A stretch of DNA of 64,000 nt from PALSA-968 sp964387075 (GTDB lineage: Bacteria > Bacteroidota > Bacteroidia > B-17B0 > Aurantibacillaceae): contig CAYLVB010000009.1 in NCBI GenBank assembly GCA_964387075.1, forward strand, positions 124,001-188,000, written 5' to 3'. Below are positions 1-7,906 of this stretch, piece after piece. Made by a program: the position numbers and the translations under genes. The notes under the pieces were generated by a model. The model was not told the origin of the DNA. It saw only the letters and a program-made list of their open reading frames with translations, and did no database searches. Each line of letters starts with the position of its first letter. Within the stretch, counting starts at the first letter, position 1.

Positions 1-1058
1 ATGCTTCCACCCGCTACAGAGATAGTAGGTGTAGCATTTACGGTAATGTTATTGGCTTGAGATGCGCCACATGCGGCAGAAACCCCGACAGTATATGTCA
101 CAGGAAATGTTCCTGCGCCCGATGTGGCAGGACAGAACTGCGAACCCGATACACCGGTTCCGCTCCATGTACCACCGGGAGTGCCCGTAGTAGTAAGGTT
201 AACGCATCCATTCGTATTACATAGGTTAGTTGGGGCGGTCCAGGTAGCGGTATAAGGATTGGTGATAGTAAAAATATAATTGGCGGTTACCGGGCCACAG
301 GCTGGTGTTCCTGCTGACGGGGTATTAAAAGTGTAGGTAACCGTGTAGGTTGCAGGTGCAAGATACCTTGGATCTACATAAGCGGTTCCGTTCGAGAAAC
401 CGCCAAAAGCAGGCCATACCGCGGCCGGCGTGATACTCCATTGTACCTGGGAAGAAATATTGCCCGAATTGGCAGGATCGCTCCACGTTAAACATGGCGA
501 TGCTGTTGCGAATGCCGGATTGGAAACGTAAGGCCCGGGTTGGTTACGCCAGCAATCGCGGATGCTGATACTATCGGTTGTAATAGGTCCGCCGATGGCA
601 TTACAAACACTGATGGAGTGAGAGGCCAAGGCGCTGATCTGGTAAAGCGAAAAATCCCAAAGGGCGCCTCCGCTGGCAGGAGGTGTAGTTCCACCTATTC
701 TTCTGACTGGGGGAACAAGAGGATTGAGCGGATGTAAATCATAGATTAAAGATCCATTCTGGTAAAACATTTCCGCAAGGTTATTCCTTAAACTAGTATA
801 ATATAGATTATAACGCGTTCTTATACAAGGCTGGTAGATCGACCCGCTACCCGGACCCCATGACCTTGGATAGATGACAAAGGCCATAGCCGTATTGCAG
901 GGCATGGATGCCGGAACAGTGTTGACATTGGTTTGCCCCGAGTTATAAACCTGGTTTGTGTCTTCTGCGATCATTACCATCTGTGACTGATCGGGACATT
1001 GCGCCTTTATTGATAAGGCCGCTGCAACAAAAAATAATGCCGATGTAATTTTTTTCAT
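1..1058 (-). CDS. Secreted Ig-like/adhesin-type protein, C-terminus outside window
   Basis: My own translation of the minus strand gives an open frame of about 352 codons from ATG at 1058 with no stop before the window edge. It starts with a signal peptide (MKKITSALFFVAALSIKAQ) and continues as a cysteine-, Thr- and Gly-rich extracellular sequence. The visible C-terminal half has Ig/PKD-like modules with the phrase GGTWSGTGVSGSQFCP, familiar from long Bacteroidota surface proteins that end in a gliding-motility or T9SS sorting domain. That domain would lie outside the window, so export by T9SS is inferred. The gene starts 5 nt after the stop of the small secreted protein at 1064-1444 and is probably co-transcribed with it. 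No function can be named. Confidence 0.8.
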   Translation of the reverse strand, partial: MKKITSALFFVAAALSIKAQCPDQSQMVMIAEDTNQVYNSGQTNVNTVPASMPCNTAMAFVIYPRSWGPGSGSIYQPCIRTRYNLYYTSLRNNLAEMFYQNGSLIYDLHPLNPLVPPVRRIGGTTPPASGGALWDFSLYQISALASHSISVCNAIGGPITTDSISIRDCWRNQPGPYVSNPAFATASPCLTWSDPANSGNISSQVQWSITPAAVWPAFGGFSNGTAYVDPRYLAPATYTVTYTFNTPSAGTPACGPVTANYIFTITNPYTATWTAPTNLCNTNGCVNLTTTGTPGGTWSGTGVSGSQFCPATSGAGTFPVTYTVGVSAACGASQANNITVNATPTISVAGGS

Positions 1059-1063
1059 GGTAA

Positions 1064-1444
1064 TTATTTTTGTTGGTTGGTGTTGGTTCCTTTTTTCAGA
1101 AGCGCGGGATGCTCTTTATACCAGGCGTTCATCAGCGTGGTGTACTGGTCATTGGTATACTCAGTTTTATAAATAGGAAAATCATCGGGAATAGACTCCG
1201 TATTCAGTTTTTCGAAGATCTCTTTTTCGCGATGGTTATACTTATTGTCTGCCACATTTACCTCCACAGGTTGCTCGGAAGTGCGTTTCAGATGATACAT
1301 CTTGTATTCGATCCTTTTCCTGGTGATCTCATCTTTTTCGGCCTGAGTCTTGGCATCCTGAGCGGATACTTTCTCGTTCTGGGACCGTAGATCTGTTACT
1401 CCAAAGAATAGGAATAACAAAACAAGCAGAATTGTCTGTTTCAT
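1064..1444 (-). CDS. Small secreted protein of unknown function (126 aa)
   Basis: The frame is open to 1540, but the likely start is ATG at 1444. It gives a clean signal peptide (MKQTILLVLLFLFFGVTDLRSQ), and a full promoter lies just upstream at 1462-1491, so the extra 32 codons would be promoter and terminator DNA. The mature part is short, highly charged and probably periplasmic or surface-exposed. It contains KMYHLKRTSEQPVEV and a C-terminal Asp/Tyr/Lys-rich part, with no lipobox Cys. I do not recognise the family. It leads the truncated Ig-like gene with a 5-nt gap, so the two may act together. Confidence 0.75.
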   Translation of the reverse strand: MKQTILLVLLFLFFGVTDLRSQNEKVSAQDAKTQAEKDEITRKRIEYKMYHLKRTSEQPVEVNVADNKYNHREKEIFEKLNTESIPDDFPIYKTEYTNDQYTTLMNAWYKEHPALLKKGTNTNQQK

Positions 1445-1461
1445 GTTTAGGAAGGTTTTAA

Positions 1462-1491
1462 CAAATATAGCATAATATGTCAAAAAAGCAA
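1462..1491 (-). promoter_or_regulatory. Bacteroidota promoter for the 1444 gene
   Basis: On the minus strand there is TTG (1491-1489), a 19-nt spacer and TATATTTG (1469-1462), an exact match to TAnnTTTG. The box ends 17 nt before ATG 1444 and fixes that start. Confidence 0.75.
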
Positions 1492-1530
1492 GCACCAATC
1501 CTCCCTTTATATCGCCGAACAAATAAAAAA

Positions 1531-1552
1531 AGCCCCCCAATTTTGGGGGGCT
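1531..1552. terminator. Intrinsic terminator after the PorE-like gene
   Basis: AGCCCCCCAA and TTGGGGGGCT form a near-perfect hairpin, followed on the minus strand by seven T. It lies 24 nt past the stop of the 1576-3687 gene. A T run on the other side makes it potentially bidirectional. Confidence 0.9.
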
Positions 1553-1575
1553 TTTTACACAAAACGTGTTATTTC

Positions 1576-3687
1576 TTAGTTTCCGCCGGGAGCGTCAGGA
1601 ATAGATTCTGAATCTTCTTCCCCACTCACTTTCGGGTGGTATTTAGGAATTTCTGTTTTAGGAGCTTTTGGATCTACATAATCCCAGCTGATAACTTTGA
1701 ATACAGTACGACGGTTTACAGCGTGTAATGCCTCTTTCTCCTGCTTGCTTTTTGCCTTGGCAATCTGCGCATCGCTTATTTTCAACTTCTTTTCGCCCCA
1801 GCCTTTTGCCATCAAGCGTTCCTTTGGAATCCCTTTAGCGATCAGCCAGTCAACGCAAGTTTGCGCACGGGCAGCCGACAGATCCAGATTGTGCTTGTCG
1901 CTACCACGGCTATCCGTATGAGCGCTAAGTTCGATGATCATATTTGGATTGTCGCCGAGTGTTTTTAATAGTGTAGCCAGCGAATCTTCAGAGTTCAGCG
2001 GTTTACCTGTGTCGTTACCTTTACCGGTGCCAGTAGGATCTACCAGAAGCTCGGCCTTGTCAAGGGCGTAAAGTATAGCCGGAAGTTTCACTTCAGGAGT
2101 TACCGGCTTTAACTGAAAATCCTTTTTGAACTTGGTAGACTCCAGTACACCCACTGTGCTGAACTTACCACGATCCTCAGAGGCGAAGAACCCATAAGGA
2201 GCTGTGGGGGTTTTCAGGTCTTTAGTAGTTTGTGTGTAATCTTCATAAGAAACCTCAGGTTTCAACATGATCTCATAATTACCGTCTTTATCAGAAGTGG
2301 TCTGAACCAAAGTCCCGTCAGAACCTTTTAAGATGATAGGACAGTTAGGGACGATCGTTTTATCGTCGGCGTTAGTAACCTGGCCGCTTACGCTGAAAAC
2401 CAATGGTGGTAAGTAGAAAGACCAGATATCATCACTTCCTTTGCCACCCTCGCGGTTAGAAGAGAAATAACCACGGTCTTTAGTACCATCGTAAATGATG
2501 CCGAAGTCATCCCAGGGAGAGTTCATGGGGTATTTTAAGTTCTCAGGCTCACCTTTGAAGTTGTTGCTTTTATCGCCAACAATTTTAAAGATATCCAAAC
2601 CGCCCATGCCTAAATGTCCGTCTGAAGCGAAGAACAGGCTTTTGCCATCGTTATGGATATAAGGGTAACCTTCGTTAAAAGCAGTGTTCACCGAGCTTCC
2701 CAGGTTAACAGGCTGACCCCAGTTCTTGGTCTTTTTATCCATTTCCGATTTCCAGATATCATATTTACCTAAACCGCCGGGCATGTTAGAAGAGAAATAC
2801 AGTGTATTTCCATCCGGTGACATAGAAGGATGACGGAACTGGAAGCTATCGATATCGAAAGGAACCGGCTCGGGAGCGCCCCAGTTAGGACCTGATTTCT
2901 TTACGGTATAGATCTGGCATTTCATTTGTTTTTTCTTCTCATCGCCGCAGCGGGTAATGAGCATGAAATCCATCTTACGGCCTACGTCTACAGCGCCTTC
3001 GTTAGCAGGTGAGTTAAGCGGCTCAGGTAATGGAACCGGAGTGCTCCATTTACCATTCTTATCTAATTTGGTTTCGAATATATCGGAGAAAGTTTCTCCG
3101 GTAGTTCCGTCTGTTTTACCTCCCATAGAACCCTCGCGGGTTGAGGTGAAATAAAGTGAGGTATTCTTTTTGTCTGCAAATGTTGGCGAGAAATCTTCGT
3201 TCTTTGAGTTGATCAAAGCCATGTTCTCAATTTTGTGACGGGTTGGGTTATCTACCCATTTCTGAGCGAGTTCGCAGGATTTGATCTCGTCTTCCGCGCG
3301 CCTGTCAGAAGGAACTTCTTTTTTATATTTTTCAAACTCGGCTATAGCCTCGTTGTATAGTTTTTGCTCTTTCTTGATATCGCCGATCCAGTAATATGAT
3401 TTTGGATCAGGATATTTAGCGGCAATGGCTTTCGAATAGAAAGTGATCGCTTCGTTCAGCTGGTTAATATGTCTGTAACTCTCAGCAGTACGGAAAAGGA
3501 TCTTTGCTTTTTTCTCAGCTTTCTTTTCGCGGCTGTAAGCTTTCTTATACCAATCAATAGCGGTATAGTATTCTTTCGCGTCGAAGGCCCTCTCGGCTTC
3601 TTTATACGGATTCTTTTGAGCAAAACCTGTTACAAAAAACAGGGCTGACATCAACAAAACGAAGGTGATTTTCTTCATCATAATCAT
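1576..3687 (-). CDS. PorE-like TPR / PD40 propeller / CRD / OmpA outer-membrane protein
   Basis: Domains in order: signal peptide (about residues 4-24, ending GFAQ), TPR repeats (about 25-140), PD40 beta-propeller blades with phrases such as SPDGNTLYFSSNMPGG (about 160-425), a carboxypeptidase-regulatory-like fold (about 430-515) and an OmpA C-terminal peptidoglycan-binding domain (about 535-665, with ELSAHTDSRGSDKHNLDLS). This order matches PorE of the type IX secretion system, which anchors the PorP/SprF complex to peptidoglycan. Many Bacteroidota carry several paralogues of this architecture, so PorE function is likely but not proven. No PorP/SprF-type gene is next to it. ATG codons at 3687, 3681 and 3678 are all possible starts. 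It has its own promoter and terminator, so it is probably monocistronic. Confidence 0.9.
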   Translation of the reverse strand: MIMMKKITFVLLMSALFFVTGFAQKNPYKEAERAFDAKEYYTAIDWYKKAYSREKKAEKKAKILFRTAESYRHINQLNEAITFYSKAIAAKYPDPKSYYWIGDIKKEQKLYNEAIAEFEKYKKEVPSDRRAEDEIKSCELAQKWVDNPTRHKIENMALINSKNEDFSPTFADKKNTSLYFTSTREGSMGGKTDGTTGETFSDIFETKLDKNGKWSTPVPLPEPLNSPANEGAVDVGRKMDFMLITRCGDEKKKQMKCQIYTVKKSGPNWGAPEPVPFDIDSFQFRHPSMSPDGNTLYFSSNMPGGLGKYDIWKSEMDKKTKNWGQPVNLGSSVNTAFNEGYPYIHNDGKSLFFASDGHLGMGGLDIFKIVGDKSNNFKGEPENLKYPMNSPWDDFGIIYDGTKDRGYFSSNREGGKGSDDIWSFYLPPLVFSVSGQVTNADDKTIVPNCPIILKGSDGTLVQTTSDKDGNYEIMLKPEVSYEDYTQTTKDLKTPTAPYGFFASEDRGKFSTVGVLESTKFKKDFQLKPVTPEVKLPAILYALDKAELLVDPTGTGKGNDTGKPLNSEDSLATLLKTLGDNPNMIIELSAHTDSRGSDKHNLDLSAARAQTCVDWLIAKGIPKERLMAKGWGEKKLKISDAQIAKAKSKQEKEALHAVNRRTVFKVISWDYVDPKAPKTEIPKYHPKVSGEEDSESIPDAPGGN

Positions 3688-3708
3688 GGTTGGTTTGTAA
3701 AACGACTG

Positions 3709-3738
3709 CTAAAATAGTAAAAATGTCAAAACCTCAAA
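3709..3738 (-). promoter_or_regulatory. Promoter of the PorE-like gene
   Basis: Minus strand: TTTG (3738-3735), 18-nt spacer, TATTTTAG (3716-3709), seven of eight matches to TAnnTTTG. It ends 21 nt before ATG 3687. Confidence 0.55.
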
Positions 3739-3815
3739 AAAAATACTTCAAATAGGGCCATTTATCGACGAAAAATTTAAAACCCGGAGGGTTTCCGAAT
3801 ATGGAAGCATAACCG

Positions 3816-3823
3816 TATTTTTG
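3816..3823 (+). promoter_or_regulatory. -7 box of fbp
   Basis: TATTTTTG matches TAnnTTTG exactly and ends 18 nt before ATG 3842. The -33 region shows only GTTTCC, so the promoter is partial. Its place rules out a TTG start at 3821. Confidence 0.55.
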
Positions 3824-3841
3824 ACCTCTAAATTTCAGGGT

Positions 3842-4858
3842 ATGAGAGTTAAAACACTGGGCCAGTTCATCATAGAAAAACAAGCCGATTTTCCCTTTGC
3901 AAAGGGGGAGTTATCGAGGCTTTTAAGAGATATCGGGATAGCCTCCAAAATAGTGAACCGCGAGGTAAATAAGGCGGGCCTGGTTGAGATCATCGGCGAG
4001 ACCGGTGAGGTCAATATCCAGGGCGAAAAGGTGAAAAAGCTGGATGTATTTGCAAATGAACAGTTTATATCGGCTTTAAAGGCCGGGGGCGAGGTTTGCG
4101 CCATCGCTTCTGAAGAGAACGAGGACGTGATACCCGTTGATTCTGAGATATCTAAGAATGCCAAATATGTGGTGGCCATGGACCCGCTAGACGGTTCTTC
4201 GAACATCGACGTAAACGTGTCGGTAGGTACTATTTTCTCTATTTACCGCCGTACCACCCTTAGCGGTCCCGGAACTCTGGAGGACTTCATGCAGCGCGGT
4301 ACCGAACAGGTAGCCGCCGGTTACGTGATCTATGGTTCTTCCTGCATGATGGTCTATACCACAGGGCGTGGCGTTAACGGTTTTACGCTCGATCCAAGCA
4401 TCGGCGAATTCTGCCTTTCTCATGAAAATATGCAAACTCCTAAATCCGGGAACATTTATTCGGTAAATGAAGGGAACTACCTGCATTTCCCCGACGGGGT
4501 AAAGAAATACATCAAATACTGCCAGGAAGAGGACAAAGCCACCTCACGCCCCTACTCTTCGCGTTATATAGGAAGTGGCGTAGCCGATATTCACCGCAAT
4601 TTAATTACCGGAGGGATCTACATTTATCCCACCACTACCAAATCACCAAAAGGAAAACTACGCTTATTGTATGAGTGCAATCCTTTATCGTTCATCATCG
4701 AACAGGCGGGCGGAAAAGCAACCGACGGCAAGAACCGTATCATGGAAAAAGACATCAAGGAACTGCACCAGAGAACGCCTTTGTTCTGCGGTTCATCACA
4801 AATGGTGGATACAGCCATGGAGTTCATGCAAAAGTTTGAATCAGTAGAATCCAAGTAA
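3842..4858 (+). CDS. fbp: Class I fructose-1,6-bisphosphatase
   Basis: The 338-aa enzyme removes the 1-phosphate of fructose 1,6-bisphosphate in gluconeogenesis, in the cytosol. The family signature AMDPLDGSSNIDVNVSVGT binds metal and phosphate, and the second signature is GKLRLLYECNPLSFIIEQAGG. N-terminal KTLGQFIIEKQ is typical of Bacteroidota Fbp. A TTG at 3821 would add seven residues, but ATG 3842 fits the family N-terminus and follows a -7 box. Length is normal. It is transcribed alone and separated from the convergent DUF58 gene by a bidirectional terminator. Confidence 0.97.
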   Translation: MRVKTLGQFIIEKQADFPFAKGELSRLLRDIGIASKIVNREVNKAGLVEIIGETGEVNIQGEKVKKLDVFANEQFISALKAGGEVCAIASEENEDVIPVDSEISKNAKYVVAMDPLDGSSNIDVNVSVGTIFSIYRRTTLSGPGTLEDFMQRGTEQVAAGYVIYGSSCMMVYTTGRGVNGFTLDPSIGEFCLSHENMQTPKSGNIYSVNEGNYLHFPDGVKKYIKYCQEEDKATSRPYSSRYIGSGVADIHRNLITGGIYIYPTTTKSPKGKLRLLYECNPLSFIIEQAGGKATDGKNRIMEKDIKELHQRTPLFCGSSQMVDTAMEFMQKFESVESK

Positions 4859-4891
4859 AAGACCTGGATCCTTCTACTAATCTACTAAATT

Positions 4892-4917
4892 AAAAAGCCT
4901 CTTTTAAGAGGCTTTTT
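4892..4917. terminator. Bidirectional terminator between fbp and the DUF58 gene
   Basis: AAAAAGCCTCTT and AAGAGGCTTTTT form a hairpin with T runs on both strands, placed between two convergent genes. Confidence 0.9.
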
Positions 4918-4920
4918 AAT

Positions 4921-5856
4921 TTAGAGCATTGCCGCGCGCTTCACCAAATACGAGTGTAGTATCTTATCAAAGCCTTCCGAAATATCCGCTTCAATGAAAT
5001 CAACTTTAAATTGTCCGCATTTGGTCTTCAGGTCGCTCAGGTAGGAATTTAATTTCTCGAGGTAATTCTTTTTGGCGTCCTGCGGGTTGAGTTTGATCTC
5101 TTCGCCGGTTTCCATATCAATGAAATGATGCGGACGATTATCAAAATCAAAATCCAGCTCGCTCTTTTTATCGTTCACATGGAACAACAACACTTCATGT
5201 TTCTTGTGTTTCAGGTGCTGCAGGGCCGAAAATAATTTCTCTTCTCGTCCGCTATCATCGAACATATCACTGAAGATGATAACGAGCGAGCGCTTATGCG
5301 TGATCTCGGCAATTTGATCAAGCATAGATCCGGCCTGCGTACCCGTTTTGGTTTCGGGCTTATACGACTTCATCAATTGCTCGAGCTGATCGAAAAGGAT
5401 TTTTTTGTGCGTATGACTGGAGCGTGCCTGGGTGTGAAAATCGATCTTGTCGGAGAAAATGCTCAACCCCACCGCGTCGCGCTGTTTCAATAACAACTCA
5501 CTTACCGCGGCCGCACTCTTTATTGCGAAATTAATTTTGTTGTTCTGCTCCAGCGGGTTCATGCCGGCTGCAACAGGATAATACATGGAAGAAGAACAAT
5601 CGATTACCAATTGGCAGCGCAGGTTCGTTTCTTCCTCGTATTTCTTAATGAAAAGTTTATCGCTTCTTCCGTAAAGCTTCCAGTCAATGTGCCTCGTGCT
5701 TTCTCCAGGATTATAAATTCTGTGCTCCGCAAACTCAACCGAAAATCCATGAAAAGGGCTTTTGTGCAGACCCGTAATAAAACCTTCAACCACTTGTTTG
5801 GCTAATAGCTCTAAAGCAGAATACTTTTGGATGTATTGAGGATGAAGAATGGGCAT
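4921..5856 (-). CDS. DUF58 domain protein with von Willebrand A-like fold
   Basis: The 311-aa protein has the DUF58 signature early on (NPGESTRHIDWKLYGRSDKL) and a vWA-like domain with a metal-ion adhesion motif of DxSxS type (LVIDCSSSMYYPV). There is no signal peptide or membrane segment. DUF58 proteins are usually partners of MoxR-type AAA+ ATPases, next to BatA/BatB-like genes in Bacteroidota. No MoxR gene is adjacent here, so it is a detached family member. Its biochemical role is not established. It ends four bases from the terminator it shares with fbp. Confidence 0.9.
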   Translation of the reverse strand: MPILHPQYIQKYSALELLAKQVVEGFITGLHKSPFHGFSVEFAEHRIYNPGESTRHIDWKLYGRSDKLFIKKYEEETNLRCQLVIDCSSSMYYPVAAGMNPLEQNNKINFAIKSAAAVSELLLKQRDAVGLSIFSDKIDFHTQARSSHTHKKILFDQLEQLMKSYKPETKTGTQAGSMLDQIAEITHKRSLVIIFSDMFDDSGREEKLFSALQHLKHKKHEVLLFHVNDKKSELDFDFDNRPHHFIDMETGEEIKLNPQDAKKNYLEKLNSYLSDLKTKCGQFKVDFIEADISEGFDKILHSYLVKRAAML

Positions 5857-5858
5857 TT

Positions 5859-5926
5859 CAAAGTTTAAAGTTTAAAGTTTAAAGTCAAAAGGGTTCCTGT
5901 AACTTTCAACTTTGAACTTTAAACTA
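5859..5926. repeat. Short tandem AAAGTTT repeats with inverted second half
   Basis: About three AAAGTTT heptamers stand at 5861-5885, followed at 5902-5926 by CTTTCAACTTTGAACTTTAA, an imperfect inverted copy. It could fold as a weak hairpin between trxA and the DUF58 gene. Simple degenerate repeats of this kind are common between genes in Bacteroidota. Confidence 0.7.
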
Positions 5927-5928
5927 TA

Positions 5929-6246
5929 CTAAAGTTGCGCATTTAACTTGGCCGCTAACTGTGCCTTAGGAACAGCGCCTACTTGTTTGTCAACCACCTG
6001 GCCGTTCTTAAAGAACAGGATGGTTGGAATATTGCGAATGCCAAACTCCATGGAGATATTGGGGTTATGGTCAACGTTCACTTTACCTACAATGGCTTTT
6101 CCTTCAAATTCTTTGGAAATTTCTTCCACGATGGGGCCCACCATGCGGCAGGGACCGCACCATTCTGCCCAAAAGTCTACCAATACGGGTTTATCTGATT
6201 TCTTTACCAGCTCTTCAAAGTTGGCGTCGTTAATTTCTAGTGCCAT
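5929..6246 (-). CDS. trxA: Thioredoxin
   Basis: A 105-aa single-domain thioredoxin with the redox-active site WCGPC (Cys30, Cys33), the buried Asp in VLVDFWAEWC and the cis-Pro loop NIPTILFF. It has no signal peptide, so it is the cytosolic disulfide reductant served by thioredoxin reductase. Length is normal. It stands upstream of the DUF58 gene on the same strand, with a 72-nt repeat-filled gap. Confidence 0.97.
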   Translation of the reverse strand: MALEINDANFEELVKKSDKPVLVDFWAEWCGPCRMVGPIVEEISKEFEGKAIVGKVNVDHNPNISMEFGIRNIPTILFFKNGQVVDKQVGAVPKAQLAAKLNAQL

Positions 6247-6335
6247 AATTAAATGATTTACGATTTATAAATGTACAATTTTGTTATTCAGTCTTATCAA
6301 TTTTTCGTCCAAACGGGTAAATCTGCCATTGTGGC

Positions 6336-7772
6336 TTACTTGCCCAGCTTCGAGTTCTTTTTACCGTACAGAAAGTATACAACAAAGCCCAGGATCATCC
6401 ACAAACCGGCTGCTTTTAAGGTAGTTGTGTCAAGCGCGATGATCATCCCCGTGCAAATAAGTACACCCAGGATCGGTACCAATGGCACAAGCGGCGTTTT
6501 GAATGGCCTTTCGAGGGCCGGCTCAGCTCTGCGCATGATCCAGATACCGGCGCTTACAATTACGAAGGCCAACAGGGTACCGAACGAAGTAAGATCACCG
6601 GCAATACTGCCAGGAACAAAAGCCGCGAACAAGCCCACAAACACAAACAGGATCATGTTGGATTTATAGGGCGTCCCAAATTTTGGATGCAGGTCGGAGA
6701 AAACTTTTGGCAGTAGGCCATCATTGGCCATTGAATAGAACACGCGGCTCTGGCCCATCAGCATTACAAGAATTACCGATGAGAAGCCGGCAAGGATGGC
6801 TACAGTAACCGCTGTTCCCAGCCAGCCGTATCCTGTCATATACGTATTGATTGCGTAAGCCACAGAAGCTTCTTTACCGGCTTTTTCAAATTCTGTCCAG
6901 TTGGCAACACCGGTCAATACGTATGAGAATAAAACATAGAGTATGGTACAAACTGCTAAAGAACCTAAGATGCCGATCGGCATATCGCGTTTGGGGTTCT
7001 TGGCTTCCTGCGCAGCTGTAGAAACCGCGTCAAAACCAATGAAGGCGAAGAATACAATAGCGGCACCTCCTAAAACTCCGCCCCAACCGTGTTTAAATAC
7101 GCCTTCGTGGCCGGCTACACCTTCAGGGATCAAATATGGAGTGTGGTTTGCTGGGTTAACAAATCCCCAACCAATGGCAATGAACACTAATACAATGGCT
7201 ACTTTAATGAACACGATGATGGCATTCACAAAAGCTGACTCCTTCGTTCCTTTGATAAGGAGTAAAGACAACATCAATAAGATGAAGAGCGCGGGGGCAT
7301 TCATAATACCGCTTACGCCGGCTGCGGATGTTTCAAAGGGCGAGTGGCACCACTCGTAGGGGATCTTTCCTCCCAAAAGATTATTCAGATATTCGCTCCA
7401 GGCTATGGAAACGGTTGCGGCTCCCAAAGCGTATTCCATGATCAATGCCCACCCGATCACCCAGGCAATGAACTCGCCCATGGTTGCGTAAGCGTAAGTA
7501 TAAGCGCTTCCCGCGATGGGGATCATGGCAGCAAACTCGGCGTAGCACAAACCGGCGAACAAACATCCAACCGCGGCTACTACGAACGACAGGGTTACAG
7601 CCGGACCCGCGGCTTCAGCAGAAGCTGCCGCTGTACGCACAAAGAGCCCTGCACCAATGATGGCGCCTATCCCTAAAGCTACCAAAGCTCCGGCACCTAA
7701 CGTTTTCTTAAGCCCTTTTTCTTCGGCAGCTGCTAAAAGTGATTCTAAAGATTTTTTTCGAAATATCGACAT
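6336..7772 (-). CDS. APC-family cationic amino acid permease
   Basis: The protein has about 478 residues and roughly 12-14 hydrophobic segments. The first carries the APC signature GALVALGIGAIIGAGLFV, and the later region FFAFIGFDAVSTAAQEAKNP is characteristic of the CAT (cationic amino acid transporter) branch. It imports amino acids across the inner membrane; the substrate cannot be told from sequence alone. The frame opens at 7841, but a full promoter at 7793-7821 lies inside that extension, so ATG 7772 (MSIFRKKS) is the start. No operon partner. Confidence 0.93.
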   Translation of the reverse strand: MSIFRKKSLESLLAAAEEKGLKKTLGAGALVALGIGAIIGAGLFVRTAAASAEAAGPAVTLSFVVAAVGCLFAGLCYAEFAAMIPIAGSAYTYAYATMGEFIAWVIGWALIMEYALGAATVSIAWSEYLNNLLGGKIPYEWCHSPFETSAAGVSGIMNAPALFILLMLSLLLIKGTKESAFVNAIIVFIKVAIVLVFIAIGWGFVNPANHTPYLIPEGVAGHEGVFKHGWGGVLGGAAIVFFAFIGFDAVSTAAQEAKNPKRDMPIGILGSLAVCTILYVLFSYVLTGVANWTEFEKAGKEASVAYAINTYMTGYGWLGTAVTVAILAGFSSVILVMLMGQSRVFYSMANDGLLPKVFSDLHPKFGTPYKSNMILFVFVGLFAAFVPGSIAGDLTSFGTLLAFVIVSAGIWIMRRAEPALERPFKTPLVPLVPILGVLICTGMIIALDTTTLKAAGLWMILGFVVYFLYGKKNSKLGK

Positions 7773-7792
7773 AGGTGTTTTGTTGTGTTGGC

Positions 7793-7821
7793 CAAAGATA
7801 GAAAGATTTTTATATTGGCAA
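7793..7821 (-). promoter_or_regulatory. Promoter of the amino acid permease
   Basis: Minus strand: TTG (7821-7819), 18-nt spacer, TATCTTTG (7800-7793), exact TAnnTTTG. It ends 20 nt before ATG 7772. Confidence 0.75.
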
Positions 7822-7894
7822 GACCCTCGTTTTAAAATCACTTCTTAAGGGGGAATTGTTAGTAAGTCGGACGCTTACCTGCCTTAACAAGTTT

Positions 7895-7902
7895 TACTTT
7901 TA
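7895..7902 (+). promoter_or_regulatory. -7-like box 4 nt before the FAD oxidase start
   Basis: TACTTTTA (seven of eight to TAnnTTTG) is followed by AGCC and then GTG 7907. No clear -33 TTG is at the right distance. If used, the mRNA would start at or next to the start codon. Confidence 0.4.
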
Positions 7903-7906
7903 AGCC

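Noticed and set aside
1445..1540. Longer N-terminus of the small secreted protein
   Set aside because: It would start within the terminator of the previous gene and contain the promoter.
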